Shown: positions 43,371 through 54,660 of the stretch, one piece after another
How the letters are laid out: the number at the start of each line of letters is the position of its first letter
Position numbering within the stretch: position 1 is the first letter of the stretch
Assembly (NCBI GenBank): GCA_037576215.1
Contig: JBANDB010000008.1
Span: 1,178,001-1,242,000, forward strand
Reading direction: 5' to 3'
Length of the DNA stretch: 64,000 nucleotides
Source: Armillaria gallica
Taxonomy: Eukaryota > Basidiomycota > Agaricomycetes > Agaricales > Physalacriaceae
Program-made: the position numbers and the translations under genes
The notes under the pieces: generated by a model
The model's database searches: none
What the model saw: the letters and a program-made list of their open reading frames with translations, nothing else
What the model was told of the DNA's origin: nothing

Positions 43371-44810
43371 ATGGAATCCCTGCCTTCTGAAATATTGTCT
43401 GCGATATTCACTTTGGCCGCCGACGAGGACGTTCTTTTTCATCATGTGCTGCCGACATCGATGGCAGGCAGTGTGTGGTTCAGGAATACCTTGGGCTTGT
43501 GGTCCTTGCGGAGTCCTGGTGAGGCTCTAAATGTGCTCCAGCGACGTAGTTACTCGACGAAGAAGAGCATCATTCTGACCTGCAAAACATTCCACCGTGT
43601 CGGCTACGAACTCTTCTTCCACTGCCTTTTCTTCAACGGACCGTCGAAACTTACCGGTCTCTGTGCAATCCTCGACTCTAACAAATCAGATCCTTCTCCA
43701 GGATGGTGGACCAAGCGTCTCCACCTCACCTCTTACTCGGACGCCGTTCTTAGTCCGGAATCGGCAAACGCACTATCGACCATCATCAGGCACTGTCCTA
43801 GCCTCGAAATTATGGTCATGTCGTTTCCAGCCAGCAGCAGCGCATTTACCCCTGTCGCAGATACCATCAGCACCTACGTAAGGCGCACGATCCGTACCCT
43901 TAATCTTAACATCCCAGTTTCAAGCCTCCCCAAGCTGATCTGGATGTTATCATCTCTTCCTCTCCTCACTTCGGCACATTTCTCCTTCAGATCGCTCAAG
44001 GGCCTCGATGACGAAGATGATCCGCCTCTTGGGGCAGCAGAATCCATCGTTCTCTCACTGCCGCGCCTCACCCAGCTTTCCTTGTACGGAAATACCGCGC
44101 AGTTCCTCGAACAGACCCTGAATTGGACCCTGCCATCGCTTCGAGTCCTGTCACTTAACACATTCCAATCCGACATTCTGCCTGTCTTGGACGTGCATGG
44201 CAGCAAACTCACACTCCTTGATGTGACCTGTTCGCATCCTATCGCGATGGATCTAGTCCTCCAACGCTGCCCGAGCCTTGAAGCAGTCTGTTTTAATGCG
44301 GACTGGCGTATCGAGGGCCAGATGATGCATGATAAAGTTCGCGTTGTTGGTCTGCATGGCTTGTCATTGGCGTTCACTGCCGTGAAGAAAGATGGAGCAT
44401 CTCAATTAGCTCTGCTCGACTCAATGATCCGGCGTGCAAACGACTCTAACTTTACCGCTGTGTTGGATAAGGCCAACTTCCCAAAACTTGCCAGGGTGCG
44501 GGTCCTGAGCCCGAATGTCCTGACGGTGTTGGAGAAAAATGGGGCGCCTGAGAGTGCTCCGCCCAATGAGTACGGGTATATAGACGAGCTTGAAGATGGA
44601 CTCAAACGGTGGGAGAGATGGTGGGATATGTGTTACAAAGCCGGTGTCAGATTGGAGGATTGTACTGGAGGAGTGCTAGGTTTGTTGCCTGGCGAAGAAG
44701 AAGACGACGTTGAAGAGGACGAGGACGAGGAGGACACATCCGGAGTAGGCGAGTTGCGAAAGTTAATCGAGGAATGCAGACAGATGGAGCTGGAACGGGA
44801 TACGTTCTGA
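43371..44810 (+). CDS. F-box-like/LRR-type protein
   Basis: An intronless ORF of 479 residues begins MESLPSEILSAIFTLAADED, an F-box-like opening (LPxEIL..IF). A central region has leucine-rich strands spaced like LRRs: ALSTIIRHCPSLEIMVMSF, RTIRTLNLNIPVSSLPKLIWMLSSLPLLTSAHF, LSLPRLTQLSLYGN, LPSLRVLSLNTF and LVLQRCPSLEAVCF. The C-terminus ends in a strongly acidic block (EEEDDVEEDEDEEDTS) and a charged helix. Such proteins usually act as substrate adaptors in SCF ubiquitin ligases, but the family is huge in Agaricomycetes and the target cannot be guessed. The start lies 188 bp from the divergent quasi-RRM gene, so the two may share a promoter. Confidence 0.82.
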   Translation: MESLPSEILSAIFTLAADEDVLFHHVLPTSMAGSVWFRNTLGLWSLRSPGEALNVLQRRSYSTKKSIILTCKTFHRVGYELFFHCLFFNGPSKLTGLCAILDSNKSDPSPGWWTKRLHLTSYSDAVLSPESANALSTIIRHCPSLEIMVMSFPASSSAFTPVADTISTYVRRTIRTLNLNIPVSSLPKLIWMLSSLPLLTSAHFSFRSLKGLDDEDDPPLGAAESIVLSLPRLTQLSLYGNTAQFLEQTLNWTLPSLRVLSLNTFQSDILPVLDVHGSKLTLLDVTCSHPIAMDLVLQRCPSLEAVCFNADWRIEGQMMHDKVRVVGLHGLSLAFTAVKKDGASQLALLDSMIRRANDSNFTAVLDKANFPKLARVRVLSPNVLTVLEKNGAPESAPPNEYGYIDELEDGLKRWERWWDMCYKAGVRLEDCTGGVLGLLPGEEEDDVEEDEDEEDTSGVGELRKLIEECRQMELERDTF

Positions 44811-45075
44811 TCTAATGTAATTCTTGCTACGTTAATTGTCTACGGTACACATAATGTGGTCCACCGACGACTAATAAAAACTACATACTTCCTTCCTTGC
44901 TTCCATTTGTTAATTCCGACGGAATACCCGTCCTCCTCAGGTGCTCCGCCAAACCGGCCCGGACCAATGATAGAACCATAAAGCCGTGATTCGTGGCGAA
45001 ATCGCGCCTTTCCAACCTTTCCCAACTGCGGGCATCTAAGAAACTCTTCCCCCTCCAGCTCTTCCGACATTAGAA

Positions 45076-46347
45076 ATGGCACCCATCAAGACAGTGAGCT
45101 TGCTGGTAAACGTTTAGACACCCTGCCTTGACGGCTCTTCTTTCTAGCAATGGACACGTTTGATTCGGTTCGTAGCCCTTGAGACTTCACGTGTGCAGAT
45201 GCCTCGGATGGTGCGTCGTCGTCGTTTCTCAGCACATATTCGTTGGCTGATGTGAAATGATATTCCAGTGGGCCTGGCTGCCCACGAAGGCAAGACTATC
45301 AAGGCGTATGAAATCATCGGTTCTGCGTTGGATCCTGCCGCTCAGGTCTCGAAGAACATACTTACCGTGAAACAACTCTTGACACCTCTGGCTGCAGAGG
45401 AAATCAAGGTGGTCCGGTGCTTGGGGCTGAATTATTCGGATCACGCCGTTAGTTGTCTAGTTTCTTTCGAAATTATTTACACTTGAAACTAACTTCTGCA
45501 TAAAAGCTCGAGGCGAAGATGGCTAAGCCAGTGTGAGGCCGACCGTTTCCCGAGGTAGTTTCGCCGTAGTGACCTTGTGACGTGCTTTAGGTACCCGGTT
45601 TTGTTCTACAAGCCCGTCAACTCTCTCATCGGACCTCTGGCACCCATCGTTATCCCATCGGCAGTTCAGCCCCCGAAGGAGCACCAGTCAGACTATGAAG
45701 TCGAGTTTACCATCGTGATTGGAAAGCCAGCGAAGGACGTCTCGGAGGAGGATGCTCTGGATTATGTCCTTGCATACACTGGAGCGAATGATGTTAGTAT
45801 ATCCTTTCTCACAGGAGTTGCTGCTTATTTATTGACTATATCATTTTATAGGTATCTTTCCGAAAACACCAAATGATCGTGTCGCAATGGGGATTCTCCA
45901 AAAGCTTTGGTACGTTCGTTGCCTGATTGTCTTTACCGTGCTCACGTCTTTTAGACAACACAACTCCTCTGGGACCTTGTCTGGTCTCTGCATCCGCAAT
46001 CCCTAACCCTCAGGCAGTACCTCTCAAGTCTGTTCTAAATGGAACGCTCGTGCAAAATGGAACAACCGCGTAACTATCACCATTCAATTTCCTCGCCCTT
46101 AGTAACACACTGTCATTTTTAGTGATCAGATCTTCAATGTCAGGCAGACGATTGGGCACCTATCCCAAGGCACTAAGCTTGAGCCGGGCTCAATCGTCTT
46201 GACAGGTACACCGGTGTTGGATTTGTCCGCAAACCACCCTTGTATCTCAAGGATGGCGACAATATTTCGGTCTGGGTTGGGAACGGTATTGGTACGCTTG
46301 TTAACGATGTGCAGGAGGCGAAGGTGCCAGTCAAAGCAAAGCTGTAA
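45076..46347 (+). CDS. Fumarylacetoacetate hydrolase (FAH) family protein, two single-base frame breaks
   Basis: FAH-family enzymes cleave or isomerise beta-diketo acids in aromatic and related catabolism; the exact substrate here is unknown. Exons: 45076-45093, 45148-45210, 45269-45447, 45507-45532, 45591-45792, 45852-45909, 45955-46069 and 46123-46347. Landmarks: QWTRLIRFVALE, VRCLGLNYSDHA, LFYKPVNSLIGP, DYEVEFTIVIGK, YVLAYTGANDVSFRKHQ, IFNVRQTIGHLSQGTKLEPGSIVLTGTP and VGFVRKPPLYLKDGDNISV. The frame is off by one base in two places, near 45191-45197 (before ADASDV) and near 46211-46215 (after LTGTP). Both sit in or beside short G runs, and supplying one base at each would make the total a multiple of three. 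Either a recent pseudogene or consensus errors. It converges on the dehydrogenase at 46520. Confidence 0.8.
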
Positions 46348-46519
46348 TAACCTACGCGCAATAATATATCCGAATCTTGAGTGCTCGACCAATGAAATCT
46401 CCCTGGGAAACCGATGGACTTTATATCTCATGCGAGCTTGAGGTTTAGAACTTTTTTAGACCGGAAGGAAGACATTTGCCTTCATGGCTATCTTTACATT
46501 CAAGTTTATTTCTACTTGT

Positions 46520-47686
46520 CTATACTTCTTTTCCTTTTGGCTTATTTACTGGATACATGGGTCGGCCGGTCTCAAGGAACGTCCGTACGTTATCTAAAAC
46601 TTGGCATTCGCCAACATATATTGTTCCCTGCGTGCGAGATGTGAGAATTCAAACAATACGAAAGAGTATTCCCTTACCGTAGTGAATGCACCCCAATGTG
46701 GTTGGATGGTTACTTTGTCGGACTGGAGGAACCATGGATCGGGTTTGGGTTCACCGATGAACACGTCAAGGCCTGCCCGTTTGATTTTCCCGCTGTCAAG
46801 GGCTTGGATAAGGGCAGCCTCATCGACAATAGCACCACGAGCGGTCTATATGACACGTCAATATCTGAACAAGAGAAAGAGGGATAAAATGCCGAACGTT
46901 AACAAAGAACGCGCCATCTTTCAATTTCGCTATACGCTCCGCGTTAAACCACTGCCTCGTTTCGGGCGTGAGTGGACAGTGCAAGCTGAGAACATCGGAA
47001 GAGGCGAGGAGCTCGTCCTCGGAAACGTAAGAGACATCCAGAGTCTTCTCCTCCTCATCGCTCCATTCGGTCCGGCTGTTATAGATCACCTTCATCCCGG
47101 TACCCTGGACCTTCTTCGCAGTAGCCTTCGCGATCTTGCCCATCCCAGATATCCCGAATATCTTCCCAAAAGGATCTTCGTTCAGCTCCAAACCGTCGCG
47201 CCATCTGCCGGCTCGACAATTGGCTTTAACTTGTGAGGTATTCCGCAGAACGGCGAGAGTGAGGAAGAGAGCCATGTCGGCGGTTGCGTTGGTTACTGCG
47301 GTGGGGGTATTAGCAGCATAGGCACCTAGAAGCAAGGTCAGAAGCAAGTCCTAATGCCTCAAAGGGCTGATCACGCATACCGTTCTCTGCCAAGAATTCA
47401 GTAGGGATGTCATCGTATCCCGCTCCGCCAGATGCGAATAATCCGCACCCAGGAAAGAGAGGTGGGAGCATCTCTTCAGTGAAGGGCCCGCACTTCGCCG
47501 TCCCAAATAACACATAGGCCGCGTCGAAGGGACCTTGCTCTTCGCATAGTCTCTTGACCTCACGGATCACCTGGGGATGGTCATCGGGTACGAACCAATG
47601 AACGTCCACTACTTCTTTGAGAGCAGTAAACTCTTTAGTAGCAAAGCGGGGTGAACCGATACCTAGGACTTTTTGCGTAGCGACAT
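46520..47686 (-). CDS. D-isomer-specific 2-hydroxyacid dehydrogenase
   Basis: NAD(P)-dependent reduction of 2-keto acids to D-2-hydroxy acids, or the reverse. Exons: 47686-47381, 47325-46898, 46845-46678 and 46627-46520, about 336 residues. Substrate-domain text FATKEFTALKEVVDVHWFVPDD and FASGGAGYDDIPTEFLAENG is followed by AYAANTPTAVTNATADMALFLTLAVLRN, then the nucleotide-binding turn KIFGISGMGKIAKATAKKV, SLHCPLTPETR, TARGAIVDEAALIQAL (catalytic Arg), GLDVFIGEPKPDP (Glu) and IQPHWGAFTT (catalytic His), all expected. The ATG at 47686 (MSLRKK) is out of frame by one base with VLGIGSPRF because of a five-T (minus-strand A) run at 47670-47674; a six-base run would restore it. Specific substrate is not predictable. 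Confidence 0.85.
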
Positions 47687-48346
47687 GATAGTACGACTTC
47701 GAAGTCTCAAAGTAGGAGGACAGCAGAAGTGATCATTGATGATACAAGTATTGGCCGAGATAAGTCTATCGGAGAAAAGATGAAAGGATGTTCCTGGACA
47801 GTTCCGAAGACCCGGCGGCAAAGAGAATTGGAAGATGATGCAAGATACTGACACAAAGCATAAAGTGAGTAGAGATAGAGGTTTTCCGTCCATTTCACTG
47901 GGTGTCGCACGCTCCAAAAGGAGCAAAAAGAATATAAAAAAGAAAGACTTCGGGAGACCATCAGAGACCAAAAAGCGGCTGTCCCGACATCAATTTTCGT
48001 CAACTTTTAAGTTCGAAAATGGCCAAGGGAGTGTAAATGGAGAGCTCTTTGAGCTTGCCATTTCATATTTTTCGGCTCAGGTAAGCTTAATGTGCATTGA
48101 AACAGGTATATGAGTATGTCACAAGACTTTCCTACTGTACAATCATGAGAATAAATTGTAATAGCGTCCACACCCGAAGGATGGACCCGGTATGATAAAC
48201 CATGAATTTGTTGCGGTGTAAACATCTTTTCCGACCATTTCTCTGCATGCTTGCTGCACGCAATCCTGTTCACAAGCTTCATTTCGAGCTTGTTGGCTTC
48301 AAATTTAAGTGAATGGATGTGCAGAGGAGGATGAAAGTACATCTAA
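47687..48346. other. Intergenic region into which the LINE inserted
   Basis: About 660 bp between the dehydrogenase start and the LINE. Frames on both strands lack family features. The right end carries the first copy of the LINE target-site duplication. Confidence 0.5.
48334..48346. repeat. LINE target-site duplication, 5' copy
   Basis: AAAGTACATCTAA, identical to 54648-54660. The first three A bases may also belong to the poly(A) tail on the 3' side, so the duplication is at least 10 bp and up to 13 bp. Confidence 0.85.
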
Positions 48347-48501
48347 GACAGGACGCCTCTTGATCCGTTACCGCCACCACCCAGATTTTTCCCACGGTCC
48401 ACTAGCACCGCTCGAAGGGAATCAGGAGGGCGCTACGAGGATAGATACGCGTATATACTGCTTGTATTCTCTTATCTACCAGCAAGACAACATACAAAAC
48501 A

Positions 48502-50382
48502 ATGTCCGGAACCTCGGAACCACCAGACGAGCTCGGCAACACGAGCTTCAAAGCGACAACATCAAAAACGATGGAAGCAAAGCAGAGGCACATGAAGAAG
48601 CTAGAAGCAGCGGCGGAGAGCATAGTGAAAGACTACGGCAAAGCAGTGGAGATAGAAGGTACTGCTGTGAGTGCCATATTTGATGTCATGCTTGTGCTAC
48701 GGCACATGTGGAAGAATGAGATGAAACCAGCGAAGAACTTAACAACGAAGCAACACCGCACCGTGGCCAATGCAGTCGACATCTTGGAAGCGTGGATGGA
48801 CCTCGAGGAGTACAAGGCATCTCAGGACGCGTTGGCGCTTGCCAGCCTGATGAACGACAACTTCAAATCCTTACAGGTGACAGCAAACACACTCAAAACA
48901 ACAGCGGAAAACCAGGACACCAGTGACAATGTGGCCAATGAGCAGCTCCGTGAACTCAAGCAAAACGTCACATCACTTCAATCCATAGTGGAAGACCTTC
49001 GCAGCACCAAGCCCTACCCCGCACCAGCCCCCACCCCAACCCAATCCCAATCCACCCCGCTCTCCTATGCCAACGTTACCGCCAAAGCCAACCCATTCGC
49101 TGGCGACCCATGCTATTCCGACGTCATTGCAAAGGCAAAACTAGCAAATCGTCGCGTCATCGTCAAGCCTATGACAGAGGATGCGACGGCTGCAATGGCC
49201 AGACGTAGCGAAAAAGAGCTAGTGAAAGAGGTCAACGATGCCCTATCCATAGCTACGACAACTACTGGCGACATGCTCCATATAGTGCCAGACGGCATCT
49301 CTGTTGTTGGAGCACGTAAACTTGCCAATGGAGGCATAATCTACACCCTCAACTCTGATGAGGCCGCCGCCTGGCTACGAGAGCCTGTAGCCTTAGAAAA
49401 CATGGCGCAAGCCGTGGGTGAGGGGACTAGCGTCAGCCTGCAGCTGAACAACGTGATCGTCCCATTCGCACCTACCACGATTGACATCGAGAACGAGGAC
49501 ACTTGGCGCAACATCGAGACCAGCAGCGAGCTCACTACCGGGACGATACGCAGCGTACGATTCCTCAAGCCAGTTGAACACCACCAACAAGGACAACGAG
49601 AGGCGCACCTAGTGGTGGGCTTCGACTCACGGGAACAAGCAAACAAAGCGATACGAGGAGGCATTATCATTGAGGGTAAAGAGCTTCAGGCAAAGAAGGA
49701 GCTGCCAGATGCATCCAGGTGCGTAAAATGCTCAATACTACCCCGGGACCACGACGCAAAGACGTGCCCGAACGCTACAAAATGCGGACGGTGTGCAGGT
49801 GGCCATGCGACGAGAGACTGTACTGTCACGGATCGCAAAAAGTTCCACTGTGTGAACTGTAAAACTACGGGCCATGGAGCTGTTGACCGTAACTCTTGTC
49901 CCTCCTTCCTTAGAGCTACAGATGTTTTACGCAGCCGACACCCCGAGTCAAAATATAAATATTTCGTTACTGAGGACCCTACTACATGGACTACCAATGA
50001 TGTACAAAAACGAGATGAGAACGCACGCCCACGCAAGGGAGGCAAAGACGGTGCAGAACGAATAAACTCCCAAGGCGGTGCCACGGCAACGTCCTTGGGC
50101 AGTCTTATGGTTTCATCTCACCCAACTCGGGGCCGAAGGGATGGGGGCAGCACCAAGCAAACCAAGACCAGAAAACCGAATCCCAACCTAACGCCACTAG
50201 TAGGACCCAGCAAGTATCATCAACCGTCGCTCAATCAATTCCTGGCAAGGAGCCAACGGTCAACCAGCGCGACATCAGCAGACAGAACACCAGTAGCAGA
50301 GGATGACGTACCATCCGCTGAGGAGGATAATGGCAAAACAAGAGTTGAACAAGCATCCCCAACACCGCCCATTGACCTATGA
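48502..50382 (+). CDS. LINE ORF1 (gag-like, zinc-knuckle RNA-binding protein)
   Basis: 626 residues, intronless. The N-terminal third is helical and charged, with a likely coiled coil (ANEQLRELKQNVTSLQSIVEDL). After a Pro-rich linker (APAPTPTQSQ) comes a region rich in RRM-like strands (RVIVKPMTEDAT, GIIYTLNSDEAAAWL, AHLVVGFDSREQANKAI). Near the C-terminus three cysteine clusters follow one another: CVKCSILPRDHDAKTC, CGRCAGGHATRDC and CVNCKTTGHGAVDRNSC, the zinc knuckles expected of LINE ORF1. The protein likely binds element RNA. The stop overlaps the ORF2 start in ATGA, implying translational coupling or reinitiation. It is uninterrupted. Confidence 0.9.
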   Translation: MSGTSEPPDELGNTSFKATTSKTMEAKQRHMKKLEAAAESIVKDYGKAVEIEGTAVSAIFDVMLVLRHMWKNEMKPAKNLTTKQHRTVANAVDILEAWMDLEEYKASQDALALASLMNDNFKSLQVTANTLKTTAENQDTSDNVANEQLRELKQNVTSLQSIVEDLRSTKPYPAPAPTPTQSQSTPLSYANVTAKANPFAGDPCYSDVIAKAKLANRRVIVKPMTEDATAAMARRSEKELVKEVNDALSIATTTTGDMLHIVPDGISVVGARKLANGGIIYTLNSDEAAAWLREPVALENMAQAVGEGTSVSLQLNNVIVPFAPTTIDIENEDTWRNIETSSELTTGTIRSVRFLKPVEHHQQGQREAHLVVGFDSREQANKAIRGGIIIEGKELQAKKELPDASRCVKCSILPRDHDAKTCPNATKCGRCAGGHATRDCTVTDRKKFHCVNCKTTGHGAVDRNSCPSFLRATDVLRSRHPESKYKYFVTEDPTTWTTNDVQKRDENARPRKGGKDGAERINSQGGATATSLGSLMVSSHPTRGRRDGGSTKQTKTRKPNPNLTPLVGPSKYHQPSLNQFLARSQRSTSATSADRTPVAEDDVPSAEEDNGKTRVEQASPTPPIDL

Positions 50383-53300
50383 GTACCGAACCCAATACTA
50401 ACACTACAGGTAACACGACAAGACTCAAACTATACCAACTCAACGTCAACAAATCACTGCTCGCCCACTCAGGCCTTCTACACCAAATCAAAACAGACGA
50501 CGACATCATCATGATACAGGAGCCCTACATCAGCAACCAAGGCAAGTCAAGGGCGACGCAGGGATGGATAACAGTATACCCATCCAACCATGAGGAGGAT
50601 CCCTCTCATACGAGAGCCCTAACCCTGATCAACCGGTCCATCTCTACTAACGCATGGTCTAGTATCCCTCTGGAAACCCAAGATGCCGTAGCTATCATTG
50701 TGCGGACCCCAACAGAGTCGCTTATTGTTGTAAATATATACAGCGATGGTGACTCCACAGAAACATGGGAGCTCATTGATACCATATTAACGAGGTTCAC
50801 AGCACAGAGACAAGATGAACGAGGGCTACCTTACCGATTCATATGCGGGGGAGACTGGAATGCTCACCATCCATTGTGGGATGAGCCACGCAATTCACAT
50901 TTATTCACAGATGCGACATTACGAAGGGCTGGCTGCTTGCTACAGCTTGTCAGCCGACACCACCTGAAGATGCCACTCCCTGCTTTCATCCCAACACTTC
51001 GCTCCTTCTCCACAGGCAACTATACCCGAGTAGACAACATCTTCTGCTCTGACGAACTACTGCCAGCATTCATCAGATGTACTGTAGATCATGCAGCGCA
51101 ACCACCACGAACCGACCACTTCCCTATCATATCCACTATCGACATATCCCCCCCACGCAGCGACTTTGAGCCTCACAGAAACTTCCGCAAAGTTGAATGG
51201 CAGAAGTTCTACAACACTCTCAAAGAAAGACTCGATACACTCTCTCCACCATCTGAAATCAAGGACAAAGAGCAGATGTACAGGGCGCTAGGCGATCTTA
51301 ACAACATCATACAAGAAGTCATTGACAAATACGTCCCGTGGACCAAGCCTAGCCCATATGTGAAACGCTGGTGGACACCAGAACTGACGGTCCTACGTAA
51401 GCGCCTGTGCAGGGTGCAGAGAAAGGCATACAAGTTTAGGACATTCCCCGACCACCCGATACATGAGGAGCGGAAAAAATTGCGCAACACATATGCCGAG
51501 GCCATAGAAAAGGCGAAGACTACCTGCTGGATGGATTGGCTAGAGAACGCAGGAAGCAGAAGCATATGGGAAATATGCAGCTTCATATCACAGCCAACAT
51601 CGGACGGAGGGCGAGCAAGGGTTCCAGATCTCGTTGTCAAGGCTCAAGGACAACCAGCTCGCAGAATACAAGAGAATGAAGAGAAAGGTAACGTATTTCG
51701 GTCTGTCTTCTTCCCTCCCAAACCACCTATATCGGCGGTACCGGATGATACTTGCTACCCACCACCAGCATGGGAGTTTCATCTGATTACAGATGGACAG
51801 ATAGAGCATGCATTCAAAAGAATGAAACCCCTCAAGGCCACAAAGCCAGGAACAGTACCAAACTGTGTACTCTCTCAATGTGCTGACCTCCTTGCCCCAC
51901 ATATAGGACCTGTATATCGGGCGACATTTACTCTCAAGGAATACCCCAAAATATTCAGCGCAACAAACACGATCATCCTACGGAAGCCAGGGAAGCCAGA
52001 CTATGAGGACCCCAATGCTCATCAACCTATCATCCTGTCTGATGGATGGGGAAGAGGCCTGCATGCCACTCTCAACCAGGACCTCGTCGCTTGGTGCGAA
52101 CTCATGGGACTGCTCCCAGACAGACACTTTGGGGAACGCCCAGGGCGCTGCACGACCGACTCTATTCATCTTCTAGTTTCAACCATCAAAGATGCATGGC
52201 GCAAAGGACAAGTGGTAACAGTCCTATTTCTCGATGTGAAAGGGGCATTCCCAAGTGTAGATGTCGACATGCTCGTACACGAAATGCTGACACTGGGAAT
52301 ACCTGCCCCATACACAGAATGGCTACAAAGGAGACTCGGAGGACGCAAAACCACTCTCACATTCGATGATTTCAAGTCCATTATCTTTGATATAGCCAAC
52401 GGCTTAGATCAGGGCGACCCCCTCTCACAGATCCTCTATGTTATCTACAACTCAAGTGCAGTAAAATGACTCAGGAAGGATGAAGAAGGATACCTATTCA
52501 TCGATGATAAGGCCATCCTGGTACGCGGTAAGACATTCACCGAGACACACCAAAAGATCAAGGACGTAATGGAGCGGGAAGGCGGCATTCTTGAATGGGC
52601 AAGGGAACACAACTGCGAATATGGAATCGCAAAGTTCCAACTCGTCGACTTTACACCAAAAACACGAGAAACAACCCCCCAACTAGGAAATGGCACTAGG
52701 CGCCGAGAACCAGACATGGGATCACCAATCCGGATCGGACAGCACCTCATATCACCAAAACCAGTCGCAAAGTTCCTCGGAGTCTACATAGACGCAGGAC
52801 TGCGGTGGAAGGAGCAAGGTGCAGCTGCCATAAGGAAGGCTGATGACTGGATAACTCAATTCCGACGGCTCGCACGCATGAGCTCAGGAGTCACCAGGGA
52901 AAGTATGCAGCTAACCTATATCTCCATTGCAATACCACGGATTCTATATGCCGCTGACGTATTTCTCAACCCACAGAGAAGAATGAAGAAGAAGAGGAAA
53001 GATGGGAAAAGCAGTATTCGCACGGTGAACTGTCTGTCCTCCATCCAGAGGAAAGCAGCCATTCTCATAACGGGGGGCATGCGAACAACGGCAGCAGATG
53101 TCCTAGACATACATGCTAACCTACTCCCCATGCAAGGACAGGTAGAAGTGTATCGGCACCGAGTGCTTGCACGCATGGCATGCCTACCTTCAGGACACCC
53201 GCTATACAGACCCATATGTCGAGCAGCAAACAGATATGTCAGAAGACACCGATCACCACTGCATGAGCTGACAAGGGACTTCAACATCCAACCGGACAAG

Positions 53301-54383
53301 ACAGAAACAATCAAGGCAGTGCGATTCCCGCCACAATGGAAGTCTAAAATCAAGATCGAGATAGCAGAATCAATGGAGGAGGCGATAGCAATGGAGAGGA
53401 GGGACAATAGTGACGTGAAGGCATATGGAGACGGATCCGGCATCAATGGTGGCATAGGTGCAGCGGCAGTGGTATTTCGGGGGGGAAGAAGAGTGAAGAC
53501 GCTACGGCTGAGGGTAGGATCAGCAAGGAAGCACAAAGTATACGACGGCGAAGGTCTGGCACTAACGCTATGCACAGAACCACTTCGAGGCATGAGAAAT
53601 GTCCAAACGGCAACGTTCAGCATCGACAACACATCTGCCATCCAGGCAACAACCCTCTCACGACCCGCGACATCACACCACATCTTCGATCTATTCCACA
53701 AACGCATCGACATGGTACTGAGACAGCATCCCGACATCTCCATTAAAATTCGATGGGTACCCGGACATCAAGGCATTGCAGGGAACGAAGCGGCGGATGA
53801 AGAAGCGAAGACGGCAGCCCGAGGCGATGATAGTGAGCTGCGGAAGCTTCCTGCGCCACTACGAAAACCAATCCCCTACAACAAATCATCGTTACTCCGA
53901 GAGTTCTACGCAAAGCAGAAACATCATGCTGACCGGGCCTGGAGGAAGTCACCCCGTTACTCCAGGTTCCGACATGTTGATTCAGCAACTGCTCAGCGAG
54001 CTGCACGCCGGTATAGGAAACTGGCCACTTCCATGCCGCGCAAAATCACCAGCATAATGGTGCAGCTACGAACCGGACACATTGGGCTCAACCGTCACCT
54101 CTTCAACATCCAACGAGTCGAATCCCCTGCATGCCCGAAGTGTTCATACCCAAATGAGTCAGTCCACCACTATCTCATACGTTGCCCAGCATACCAGAAC
54201 GAACGAGAGATTATGCAGAGATCTATAGGTGCCCGAGGAACAGCAGTGACCGTCAGACACATCTTAGCACGACGAGAGAACATCCCTCACCTGATCCAAT
54301 ACCTCAACAGCACACGCCGCTTTGAGCCAACATTCGGAACCTTCCCTGACGTTGATATTGCCGAAGAAGACACTGGAGAATAA
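50379..54383 (+). pseudogene. LINE ORF2 (endonuclease, reverse transcriptase, RNase H) with one internal stop
   Basis: One open frame spans the whole interval apart from a single TGA at 52467-52469. Domain order: apurinic-like endonuclease (IMIQEPYISNQG, FICGGDWNAHHPLWDE, RTDHFPI) over residues 1-250; reverse transcriptase (GTVPNCVLSQCADLL, FLDVKGAFPSVDVDML, NGLDQGDPLSQILYVIYN, and after the stop LFIDDKAILV with its catalytic Asp pair); RNase H (AYGDGSGINGGIGAA, DGEGLALTLC, SIDNTSAIQATT, IRWVPGHQGIAGNEAADEEAK); and a CCHC-type motif (CPKCSYPNESVHHYLIRC). The stop falls between two RT motifs, so a full polypeptide would require readthrough. Otherwise no frameshift is seen. Confidence 0.9.
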
Positions 54384-54647
54384 AGCGTTCAAGGAGATGG
54401 AACCACCGGGTGCACAGCGAAGGAGAGAAGGCGAAAGAACCACCACCTTATCACCCCATAGCCGAGGCAAACGGGAAGGCGGTCGCGACATAGTTCGCAT
54501 TGAGCTCAGAGAAGCTTGTTTGTTAACATGCAAAGGCACGAGGAACGAGAAAAAGATGAGACATACCCAAGTAGCATAATCCCACCATACGCTTGCGTGT
54601 AGGATAACGGTAAATAGCATACCAAAATGGATTCAAAAAAAAAAAAA

Positions 54648-54660
54648 AAAGTACATCTAA
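54648..54660. repeat. LINE target-site duplication, 3' copy
   Basis: AAAGTACATCTAA directly after, and partly overlapping, the poly(A) run. It matches 48334-48346 exactly. Confidence 0.85.

Larger units (their letters stand above)
48347..54650 (+). mobile_element. Non-LTR retrotransposon (LINE), near full length, about 6.3 kb
   Basis: The element has a short 5' leader, two ORFs joined by an ATGA overlap, a ~250-bp 3' tail and a 16-base poly(A) run (54635-54650), all framed by a target-site duplication. ORF1 is gag-like with zinc knuckles; ORF2 has endonuclease, reverse transcriptase, RNase H and a C-terminal CCHC motif, an organisation like Tad/Jockey-type fungal LINEs. The exact clade needs a phylogeny. 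Intact TSD and only one inactivating stop imply recent insertion. Confidence 0.92.

Noticed and set aside
52916..53743. 275-codon minus-strand frame inside the LINE
   Set aside because: Antisense shadow of the ORF2 RNase H region; the plus strand carries clear catalytic motifs.
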